NCBI GenBank assembly: GCA_002067635.1
Contig: MVRB01000074.1
Location: forward strand, 1-6,406
Length of the DNA: 6,406 bases
Source: Methanomassiliicoccales archaeon PtaU1.Bin030
GTDB taxonomy: Archaea > Thermoplasmatota > Thermoplasmata > Methanomassiliicoccales > Methanomassiliicoccaceae
Direction of reading: 5' to 3'
The stretch's first letter is position 1, and each line of letters starts with the position of its first letter. Shown in pieces: positions 1-4,945 of this stretch. The notes beneath the pieces were generated by a model. The model saw only the letters and a program-made list of their open reading frames with translations, searched no databases and was not told the origin of the DNA. A program made the translations under genes and the position numbers.

Positions 1-2
1 AC

Positions 3-107
3 AATGAGATCAACGAGATCGTTTGCAACATGAACATGAACACCTCTACCATCGATGTCACCATGGTAAAGGACCACATGCCACAGCCCTCCGCTACCTA
101 CAACTGA
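3..107 (+). CDS. C-terminal end of an unrecognised protein (5' end outside window)
   Basis: An open frame enters from the left edge (first whole codon at base 3) and runs 34 codons to a TGA at 105-107. The visible tail begins NEINEIVCNMNMNTS and ends MPQPSATYN. Codon choice (GAG, ATC, AAC, ACC) resembles the definite genes in the window, whereas the frame starting at base 1 meets a stop after ten codons. I recognise no motif, and the tail is too short to assign a family. It is polar and has no membrane segment. The gene converges on the isomerase gene, with 121 bases between the two stop codons. That this is a real gene end is likely but rests only on frame and codon use. Confidence 0.5.
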   Translation, partial: NEINEIVCNMNMNTSTIDVTMVKDHMPQPSATYN

Positions 108-211
108 GCCTAGGTGACTCTCGAACATCGGGGATATAGGTTCATCGGTTGTGAGAGGTTCGACCGGATAATGGGTCAGGATCCTCAGCTACCAATACCT
201 TCACCGGTTTA

Positions 212-230
212 GACCCGATCTTTAAGGGTC
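212..230. repeat. Small inverted repeat at the isomerase gene end
   Basis: GACCC at 212-216 can pair with GGGTC at 226-230 around a 9-base loop, and the second arm overlaps the isomerase stop codon. It lies between two convergent genes, where a termination or RNA-end structure would be expected. No T-run follows on the minus strand and the stem is only five pairs, so a function is doubtful. Confidence 0.2.
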
Positions 231-1266
231 AGCCCAATCTTTTCTTTAGTTCTGTTATTGATGACACTGGAGTGGGGTCTATGCCCTGGAGCATGGCGAG
301 GTAAAAACTGACGTGGTCTCCCAGGACTATGCCCCTCATCACGCTCTCCAGGGAAGTCTCGCCTTTAAGGTCCACCACCAAAGGGTCCAAGCGAAAATCC
401 TCAAATATTGAGATGGTGGCCTTGACTATGTCCGCCATCATGCCGCGGTCTGACGAGGCGTGCAGGAACACCGGCCTGTTCTTGCCGCCCTTGGGACCGT
501 CCACCCATCCCACGATCTGGTTGTGGTCCGCCTCTGGTAGCTCGCCATACATACACAGCATCTTGGAGTTCTCGTTTATCTGGGTCTGCCAGCGACGGCC
601 TGCAGAGCGAACGTTACGTGATGAGTAGATGAAAGGTAACGTACCAGCAATGCTCTTCGCGATCGTCTTGGCAGGATTGTCCTCGGTGGGGGTGAGCGCG
701 GAGCAGGTGCGGACGTCCTCCCTGAGGGATGGGACCATCCTCCTGAGCTCTGTAGCCACAGGGGAAACGCCTGCGCCCTCCAGAACGGCCGCTGCACTTC
801 CCAGGAGATGGCCGAGGGCCGCCCGGGGCTGCAGGCCCGGCGGTACCCTTACTATGCTCTCGCCGCTCCCCTCAGATAGCTGCAGGAGCCTTCCTCCGGA
901 GGTGATGACGGCGATACGGGAGCCGTGGCGCCGAGCGTCGGCGTACATCTCCAGCGTCTCCCTGGTATTGCCTGAGTAGGAGAGGATTATCGTGAGTGTC
1001 TCTTCATCGACCCAACCTGGTAGCCTCACGTCCCTTACCACAGACACGATGGCGTCTGTGGTGGCCTCTAGGTGATCACATAGCACGTCGGCCCCCATGG
1101 CCGAACCCCCTAGACCGCAAAGGCACAGCTTTCTGCTCCCCTCATCAATGTGCACCTCGCTCGACAGGGAGGCGAGCAGTTGGTCAGGCAGGGCTGTCAT
1201 TTGGCCGAGCATGTTGGAAGCGTCGATATGGGCCAGGCCAGAAGCGTCATCAAGGGTCACGGGCAT
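229..1266 (-). CDS. Bifunctional phosphoglucose/phosphomannose isomerase (SIS-domain family)
   Basis: This 345-residue cytosolic enzyme should interconvert fructose 6-phosphate with glucose 6-phosphate and mannose 6-phosphate, feeding gluconeogenesis and sugar-nucleotide synthesis. Two SIS domains are visible. The first carries GLGGSAMGAD (51-60) and the sugar-phosphate loop SYSGNTRET (96-104). The second carries QINENSK (229-235) with a probable catalytic Glu232, and ELPEADHNQ (242-250) with His248. The C-terminus DPTPVSSITELKK (330-342) holds the conserved terminal lysine region. This pattern and length fit the archaeal PGI/PMI family rather than cupin-type archaeal PGI. I chose the ATG at 1266-1264. 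The frame is open upstream to a TTG at 1359, but that would add 31 residues spanning the TATA-like box and has no counterpart in the family as I know it. GGAGG (1274-1270) lies three bases before the ATG. The gene diverges from the riboflavin operon. Sugar specificity is inferred from the family. Confidence 0.9.
   Translation of the reverse strand: MPVTLDDASGLAHIDASNMLGQMTALPDQLLASLSSEVHIDEGSRKLCLCGLGGSAMGADVLCDHLEATTDAIVSVVRDVRLPGWVDEETLTIILSYSGNTRETLEMYADARRHGSRIAVITSGGRLLQLSEGSGESIVRVPPGLQPRAALGHLLGSAAAVLEGAGVSPVATELRRMVPSLREDVRTCSALTPTEDNPAKTIAKSIAGTLPFIYSSRNVRSAGRRWQTQINENSKMLCMYGELPEADHNQIVGWVDGPKGGKNRPVFLHASSDRGMMADIVKATISIFEDFRLDPLVVDLKGETSLESVMRGIVLGDHVSFYLAMLQGIDPTPVSSITELKKRLG
239..257 (+). 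terminator. Possible T-rich terminator for the left-edge gene
   Basis: On the plus strand this stretch reads TCTTTTCTTTAGTTCTGTT, a pyrimidine/T-rich run about 130 bases past the stop of the left-edge gene. Archaeal polymerase often terminates on T-runs without a hairpin. It lies inside the convergent isomerase coding region, so its T content may only reflect lysine codons on the other strand. Confidence 0.2.
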
Positions 1267-1287
1267 GCCCCTCCATATCAACAGACC

Positions 1288-1298
1288 GTATATTATTT
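1288..1298 (-). promoter_or_regulatory. TATA-like box of the isomerase gene
   Basis: Read on the minus strand this is AAATAATATAC. Its centre (about 1293) is about 26-27 bases upstream of the chosen ATG (1266), the usual archaeal distance from TATA box to transcript start. That predicts a transcript with essentially no leader. In that case the GGAGG just before the ATG would lie outside the mRNA. If transcription starts a few bases further up, it could serve as a short-spaced ribosome binding site. Confidence 0.5.
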
Positions 1299-1366
1299 GA
1301 TTGATTGTGGTCACCGCGCGCATGAATGTGGCCTCCCCGGAAGGCCCCATCGATGACAATATTTTT

Positions 1367-1376
1367 GGTAGCTACC
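1367..1376. promoter_or_regulatory. Perfect 10-base palindrome upstream of the ribB TATA box (candidate operator)
   Basis: GGTAGCTACC is a perfect inverted repeat with no spacer. It ends six bases before the AT-rich ATAAAATAT box of the riboflavin operon, where a transcription factor could recruit or block TBP/TFB. Archaeal riboflavin genes are known to be controlled in many Euryarchaeota by RbkR, an HTH-riboflavin kinase fusion. I do not know the motif this lineage would use, so linking this palindrome to RbkR is a guess. Confidence 0.3.
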
Positions 1377-1382
1377 GGAGAG

Positions 1383-1391
1383 ATAAAATAT
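1383..1391 (+). promoter_or_regulatory. TATA-like box of the riboflavin operon
   Basis: ATAAAATAT is centred near 1387. A transcript start about 26 bases downstream (near 1413) would fall just before the AGGTGAT ribosome binding site (1414-1420), giving a leader of roughly ten bases. There is no room for an FMN riboswitch in such a leader, so control would have to act at the promoter. Confidence 0.5.
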
Positions 1392-1413
1392 GGCTCCTCA
1401 TATCGGACGAAAA

Positions 1414-1420
1414 AGGTGAT
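1414..1420 (+). promoter_or_regulatory. Ribosome binding site that fixes the ribB GTG start
   Basis: AGGTGAT matches the 3' part of the archaeal Shine-Dalgarno consensus AGGAGGTGAT. GGTG ends five bases before the GTG at 1424. It supports this GTG over the in-frame upstream candidates (TTG 1301, ATG 1322) and over the out-of-frame ATG at 1422. Confidence 0.6.
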
Positions 1421-1423
1421 GAT

Positions 1424-2128
1424 GTGGATAAGCTAAGGGAGGCCTTCGACGCGCTGCGGTCCGGTAAGTTCGTGCTGATCTTCGATTCGGACAGCAGGGA
1501 GGCTGAGACCGACATGATGATAGCCTCCGAACATGTGACCTTTGAGAGCATCCGCACCCTCAGGAAGGAGGCGGGCGGCCTGATATGCACTACCGTACCT
1601 GCAGAGGTGTGGAAGAAGCTGGACCTGCCCTTCCTAGCAGAGCTGTTCGCGGAGTCCTACGCCAAGCATCCGGTGCTGAAGGTGCTGGCACCGAACGACC
1701 TACCATACGACACCAAATCGGCGTTCTCTCTGACCATAAACCACCGCCGGACCTTCACGGGGATACCGGACGCGGACCGCGCCCTGACCATATCGGAGTT
1801 CTCTAAGCTGGCAAAGGGGCTCAATGGCCTCGATCCGGCCCTCGCGCGGGAGGAGTTCGGGAGAAACTTCCGTGCTCCCGGGCACGTGTTCCTCCTCAAT
1901 TCCCAGCCGGGGATGCTCGACGACAGGAGAGGGCACACTGAGCTAGCCTCCGCCCTTCTGAAGATGGGAGGAATGTTCCCCTCTGCCACCATCTGCGAGA
2001 TGATGGGCGATGATGGCAAGGCCTTGTCCAAGGACAAGGCTCAAGATTATGCCCGACGATATGGCTTGAACTACCTCGAGGGTGCCGAGATCATCGAGGC
2101 GTGGCAGAGCAGTAAGTGGTCGCAATGA
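1424..2128 (+). CDS. ribB: 3,4-dihydroxy-2-butanone 4-phosphate synthase
   Basis: This 234-residue cytosolic enzyme converts ribulose 5-phosphate to 3,4-dihydroxy-2-butanone 4-phosphate plus formate, supplying the four-carbon unit of riboflavin. The acidic active-site loop DSDSREAETD (21-30) shows the family pattern of acidic residues around Arg25-Glu26. Further family marks are SAFSLTINH (99-107), TGIPDADRALTI (112-123), FRAPGHVFLL (149-158, His153), RRGHTE (168-173) and SATICEMM (187-194). Length and lack of a fused GTP cyclohydrolase II domain fit the monofunctional archaeal type. The start is the GTG placed 5 bases after GGTG. The frame is open further upstream, but that segment contains the TATA-like box. 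It is the first gene of a four-gene flavin operon, and its stop codon overlaps the ribL start as ATGA (2125-2128), suggesting translational coupling. Confidence 0.94.
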   Translation: MDKLREAFDALRSGKFVLIFDSDSREAETDMMIASEHVTFESIRTLRKEAGGLICTTVPAEVWKKLDLPFLAELFAESYAKHPVLKVLAPNDLPYDTKSAFSLTINHRRTFTGIPDADRALTISEFSKLAKGLNGLDPALAREEFGRNFRAPGHVFLLNSQPGMLDDRRGHTELASALLKMGGMFPSATICEMMGDDGKALSKDKAQDYARRYGLNYLEGAEIIEAWQSSKWSQ

Positions 2129-2574
2129 TAAGGGTCATGGCCAGCGGGGTCTTCGATATCCTCCATACAGGTCACATCCACTATCTCAGCGAGGCAAGGA
2201 AACTGGGCGATGAGCTGGTGGTGGTAGTGGCGACCGATGGGACGGTCAGGAAGAGGAAGCACGAGCCCATCACACCTGAGAACATGCGCCTGGAGCTGGT
2301 TCGCTCCCTGAAGCCGGTCGACAGGGCGGTGCTGGGTAAGGAAGGGGACATGTTCAAGGTGGTATCGGAGATAGCGCCGGACATAATCGCCCTGGGCTAT
2401 GACCAGATGTTCGACGAGAAGGAGCTGGAGTCTCAGCTGGCCGAGCGCGGGATGAACATACGGGTGGTGAGGTTAGGGCATTACGAGGACGATCTCGACG
2501 GGACCCGCAAGATCATACGCAGGATAATCGACTGGCACAAGGAGAAGGCTGACAACGGAGGGGCGAATAGGTGA
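2125..2574 (+). CDS. ribL: Archaeal FAD synthetase (FMN adenylyltransferase)
   Basis: A 149-residue cytidylyltransferase-like nucleotidyltransferase that should adenylate FMN with ATP to give FAD and pyrophosphate. The fold's signature starts near the N-terminus: SGVFDILHTGH (7-17) with the nucleotide-binding HxGH at His14-His17. It is followed by the basic segment RKRKHEPITPENMR (42-55) and GYDQ (91-94). Such proteins were once annotated as glycerol-3-phosphate cytidylyltransferases. The Methanocaldococcus RibL work and the position inside a riboflavin operon favour FAD synthetase. The chosen ATG overlaps the ribB stop; a GTG three codons upstream is possible but less economical. Oddly, the protein has no cysteine, although the characterised RibL depends on two C-terminal cysteines. 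The C-terminal region DDLDGTRKIIRRI (122-134) occupies that area. Function is well supported by family and context, but exact substrate use is inferred. Confidence 0.85.
   Translation: MIRVMASGVFDILHTGHIHYLSEARKLGDELVVVVATDGTVRKRKHEPITPENMRLELVRSLKPVDRAVLGKEGDMFKVVSEIAPDIIALGYDQMFDEKELESQLAERGMNIRVVRLGHYEDDLDGTRKIIRRIIDWHKEKADNGGANR
2558..2562 (+). promoter_or_regulatory. Ribosome binding site of ribC, inside ribL
   Basis: GGAGG lies within the last codons of ribL, eight bases before the GTG at 2571, at a normal spacing. It supports the GTG start that overlaps the ribL stop and allows ribC to be initiated independently of pure reinitiation. Confidence 0.55.
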
Positions 2575-3038
2575 AGCTCATAGGCATCGCTGACACCACC
2601 TTTGCGCGCGTGGACATGGGCGGCGCGGCCATGGAGGAGCTGAAGACCCTAGGCACCGGCTATAAGGTCGTGCGATACACCGTTCCAGGGATCAAGGACC
2701 TTCCGGTAGCCTGCAAGAAGCTCATCGAGGAGCAGCATTGCGACATCGTGATAGCATTGGGCATGCCCGGCCCCAAGGACAAGGACAAGAACTGCGCTCA
2801 CGAGGCCTCCACCGGCATCATCACCGCTCAGCTGATGACAAACCATCATATCATGGAGGTCTTCGTCCACGAGGACGAGGCCCCAGATGCCAAGACCCTC
2901 GACTGGCTGGCCAAGCAGAGGGCAAGGGAGCATGCCCGAAACGCCTACAACCTCCTGTTCCGTCCGGACGTCCTGTCCAAGAACGCGGGAAGGGGATTAC
3001 GTCAGGGATACGAGGACGTCGGGCCGATAAGGGAGTGA
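2571..3038 (+). CDS. ribC: Riboflavin synthase, archaeal (lumazine-synthase-like) type
   Basis: This 155-residue enzyme dismutates two 6,7-dimethyl-8-ribityllumazine molecules to riboflavin plus the pyrimidine precursor. It belongs to the archaeal family unrelated to the two-barrel bacterial riboflavin synthase and derived from lumazine synthase. Visible family marks are ADTTFARVDMG (7-17), TVPGIKDLPVACKKL (37-51), GMPGPKDKDKNCAHEAS (64-80), AQLMTNHHIMEVF (86-98) and VHEDEA (99-104). The length is normal for the family. Translation starts at a GTG overlapping the ribL stop as GTGA (2571-2574), with GGAGG eight bases upstream. The next gene, ribH, follows after four bases and is its homologue: the VPG-x-x-D-x-P-x-A-x-KKL pattern appears in both. 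The product of RibH is the substrate of this enzyme. Confidence 0.94.
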   Translation: MKLIGIADTTFARVDMGGAAMEELKTLGTGYKVVRYTVPGIKDLPVACKKLIEEQHCDIVIALGMPGPKDKDKNCAHEASTGIITAQLMTNHHIMEVFVHEDEAPDAKTLDWLAKQRAREHARNAYNLLFRPDVLSKNAGRGLRQGYEDVGPIRE

Positions 3039-3042
3039 TGAT

Positions 3043-3453
3043 ATGAAGAAGTACAACATTGGGATAGTAGTATCCGAGTTCAATTTCGACATCACCTCGA
3101 TGATGTTGGAGCGGGCGAAGGCGCATGCCGCCTTCCTGGATGTGAACGTGAGCAGGGTCATCTCCGTCCCTGGGGTGTACGACATGCCCTTGGCCATAAA
3201 GAAGCTGCTGGAGGATCAGAGCATAGACGGGGTGGTCACACTAGGGTGCGTGATCGAGGGAGAGACCGACCACGACCAGGTGGTCATACAGCACGCTGCC
3301 CGAAAGATCATCGACCTAAGCCTCCAGTACGAGAAACCTGTGTCCCTGGGCATAAGCGGTCCGGGTATGACCCGCCTGCAGGCCGAAGAGAGGATCGAGA
3401 AGGGACGTGATGCGCTGGAAGCATGTGTCAAGCTCCTCAAGAACCTTGAGTGA
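3043..3453 (+). CDS. ribH: 6,7-dimethyl-8-ribityllumazine synthase
   Basis: A 136-residue enzyme that condenses 3,4-dihydroxy-2-butanone 4-phosphate (from RibB) with 5-amino-6-ribitylaminouracil to give lumazine, the substrate of RibC. Members normally assemble into pentamers or 60-subunit shells; the oligomer here is unknown. Family marks are VVSEFNFDIT (9-18, substrate-binding Phe in SEFN), VPGVYDMPLAIKKL (42-55), GCVIEGETDHD (68-78) with His77 as the probable catalytic histidine, GISGPGMT (103-110, replacing the common GVLT-type loop) and QAEERI (113-118). The ATG follows GGGAGTGAT (3031-3039), an imperfect Shine-Dalgarno sequence. It is the last gene of the operon: a T-rich run follows about 30 bases after the stop, and the next gene is convergent. 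Confidence 0.94.
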   Translation: MKKYNIGIVVSEFNFDITSMMLERAKAHAAFLDVNVSRVISVPGVYDMPLAIKKLLEDQSIDGVVTLGCVIEGETDHDQVVIQHAARKIIDLSLQYEKPVSLGISGPGMTRLQAEERIEKGRDALEACVKLLKNLE

Positions 3454-3483
3454 GCTACCCCTCTTCAAACCGCCACTTCCATA

Positions 3484-3491
3484 TTCTTTTT
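3484..3491 (+). terminator. T-rich terminator of the riboflavin operon
   Basis: TTCTTTTT lies about 30 bases past the ribH stop in the gap before a convergent gene. No stable hairpin precedes it, which fits the T-run termination of archaeal RNA polymerase. It is the only clear T-run on this strand in the gap. Confidence 0.45.
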
Positions 3492-3569
3492 GATCAAGCA
3501 CGGATCTGATGTGCATGTATGAAAGGCATGCGAGCTGAGCCGTTGTGCAAGAGACATTTTACGGATGTG

Positions 3570-3580
3570 GAAAAATGAAA
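3570..3580 (-). terminator. Possible T-rich terminator of the aminotransferase gene
   Basis: Read on the minus strand the stretch is TTCATTTTTCC, about 45 bases past the aminotransferase stop. Its position in the convergent gap and the short T-run suggest a termination site. It would leave the two opposing transcripts non-overlapping or nearly so. Confidence 0.35.
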
Positions 3581-3623
3581 GGTGAAGGGGTTTCTAACGG
3601 CTTTGGCGCTGGCCTCTCGACTC

Positions 3624-4814
3624 TCAGCCAACCTTTCTCATGTACGTTTCGATGGAATCGAAAGCCTTCTCCAGGGTCTCCACGGGAGGCAGGAAGGTCG
3701 CACGGAAGTGCATCTTACCATAGATCTCATCGAAGCCGTGGCCTGGCACCAGCAGGACGTGGCAGTTGTTAAGTATGTCCAGCACGAAGTCCTGATCGTT
3801 GTTCCAGTGCTTGGACTCGATCTTCGGGAAGATGTAGAACGCCGCCTGGGGGCGTGTGGTCGATAGTCCCGGTATACCGTTGATGCGCTTGCAGATGTAG
3901 TCCCTTCTCTCCTTGAGCTTTTGGTTCATTGTGTCAAGGTGGTCCTTGGGCCCCTTAAGGGCCTCGATGACCGCCATCTGGCAGGGGTTATTGGCGCTTA
4001 TGCGCAGCCGGAGCTGGCGCATCATACCCTCCTTGATCTCGTCCAGCTTACCGTGGGGGTCTCGGAACACGGTGTATCCAAGCCTCCATCCGGGCAGCAG
4101 GTCGACCTTGGAGAAGCCGTTGAAAAGGATCATTGGTACATCCTTGTTCAAGGCCGCCGGGGAGTGGTGCACCCCGTCGAAGGTCATGAGGTCGTAGATC
4201 TCGTCCGATATCACGAAGAGGTCGTGCTCACCCGCTAGGTCGGTCATCTCCTTCAAGACCTTGTCCGAGTACACGGACCCCGTGGGGTTGTTGGGGTTGA
4301 TGATGACCATGAACTTGGTACGCGGTGTTATCTTCTTCCTCAGATCATCGATGTCCGGCTGCCAGTTGTTGGCCTCATCGGCATGATAGGGTACGGATAC
4401 GCCGCCGAAGAACCTGGTGAACTCGGTATACGTGGGATAACCTGGACCTGGAACCAGGACCTCGTCCCCGGGGTCCACGGTGGCTGCGGTGACCATCTGG
4501 ATCGCCTCAGTCACTCCAGTGGTGATGACGCAGTCGTCGAGGTCCACCTCCACACCGTTCTTTTGCTTCTCCTTCTCAAGGATGGCTCGGCGCAGTTCAA
4601 AGTCGCCCTCGGACTCGGCGTAACCGTTGTCGTTGACCTCCACGGCTCGGCACAGAGCCTCGCGAACATGCCTGGGGGTCTCGAAATCATACTTGTTGGG
4701 GTCTCCTATGTGGAGCTTGATGATCTCCGCCCCGTGCTTCTCCAGCTCCCTCGCTGGGAGAAGGATATCGCGGATAGCGTAGGTCACGCCCATCGAGCGC
4801 TTGGTCGCCTTCAT
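3624..4814 (-). CDS. Alanine-type aminotransferase (class I/II, PLP-dependent)
   Basis: A 396-residue cytosolic fold-type I aminotransferase. It probably interconverts alanine and 2-oxoglutarate with pyruvate and glutamate, linking carbon and nitrogen metabolism. PLP-site residues are visible in order: Tyr126 region GPGYPTYT (123-130), NPNNPTG (173-179, Asn176), SDEIYD (203-208, Asp204 and Tyr207), FSK (234-236, Schiff-base Lys236), PGWRLGY (241-247) and Arg371 in HFRATFLPP, which binds the substrate carboxylate. The N-terminal YAIRDILLPARELEKHG (12-28) closely resembles, as I recall it, Pyrococcus alanine aminotransferase, which is why I favour alanine over aspartate or aromatic substrates. 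The length is typical. The start is the ATG at 4814-4812; no Shine-Dalgarno precedes it, and the TATA-like box implies a very short leader. It stands alone, convergent with the riboflavin operon and divergent from the right-hand gene. Confidence 0.88.
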   Translation of the reverse strand: MKATKRSMGVTYAIRDILLPARELEKHGAEIIKLHIGDPNKYDFETPRHVREALCRAVEVNDNGYAESEGDFELRRAILEKEKQKNGVEVDLDDCVITTGVTEAIQMVTAATVDPGDEVLVPGPGYPTYTEFTRFFGGVSVPYHADEANNWQPDIDDLRKKITPRTKFMVIINPNNPTGSVYSDKVLKEMTDLAGEHDLFVISDEIYDLMTFDGVHHSPAALNKDVPMILFNGFSKVDLLPGWRLGYTVFRDPHGKLDEIKEGMMRQLRLRISANNPCQMAVIEALKGPKDHLDTMNQKLKERRDYICKRINGIPGLSTTRPQAAFYIFPKIESKHWNNDQDFVLDILNNCHVLLVPGHGFDEIYGKMHFRATFLPPVETLEKAFDSIETYMRKVG

Positions 4815-4841
4815 AAAAATCCGGCCTCAAATCTCGCCTCT

Positions 4842-4850
4842 AATAAATTT
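4842..4850 (-). promoter_or_regulatory. TATA-like box of the aminotransferase gene
   Basis: On the minus strand this reads AAATTTATT, centred near 4846. A start of transcription about 26 bases downstream (near 4820) leaves only about six leader bases before the ATG, which agrees with the absence of a Shine-Dalgarno sequence. A second AT-rich segment, TTTATACT (about 4854-4861), is an alternative box with a longer leader. Confidence 0.45.
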
Positions 4851-4907
4851 CCAGTATAAACTAGCTTCGACAACACGGTCGGGGTCCAGATGAGGTCTTG
4901 TTTTTTT

Positions 4908-4922
4908 CGAAAAATGTTTAAT
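4908..4922 (+). promoter_or_regulatory. BRE/TATA-like promoter of the right-hand gene
   Basis: CGAAAAATGTTTAAT combines a purine-rich BRE-like CGAAAA with an AT-rich box centred near 4918, preceded by a run of seven T. Transcription about 26 bases downstream would begin at about 4944-4946, at the GTG chosen as start. This supports a leaderless mRNA and helps select that codon. Confidence 0.45.
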
Positions 4923-4945
4923 GCTCCTATGACTAACCGCACCTC

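Noticed and set aside
50..57. CATCGATG palindrome also found at 1348-1355
   Set aside because: An eight-base self-complementary word occurring twice in 6.4 kb; one copy is inside a coding frame, so a shared regulatory role is not supported.
150..185. tRNA-like T-arm sequence (GGTTCGACC)
   Set aside because: The flanking bases do not form the five-pair T stem, and no acceptor, D or anticodon arms can be placed around it.
1301..1423. N-terminal extension of ribB from TTG 1301 or ATG 1322
   Set aside because: This stretch contains the TATA-like box and palindrome, is not similar to the DHBP synthase N-terminus, and has no ribosome binding site as good as AGGTGAT before GTG 1424.
1392..1423. 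FMN riboswitch before ribB
   Set aside because: The region between the promoter and the start codon is only about ten transcribed bases by TATA spacing, and none of the conserved RFN-element helices can be seen.
3512..3531. Hairpin GCATG...CATGC in the ribH/aminotransferase gap
   Set aside because: Only five pairs with a nine-base loop and no following T-run. Such repeats occur by chance in a 170-base gap.
4383..4859. Plus-strand open frame of 158 codons opposite the aminotransferase
   Set aside because: The minus strand encodes an intact aminotransferase with all PLP-site residues. The plus-strand product has no recognisable motif and reads as an antisense artefact.
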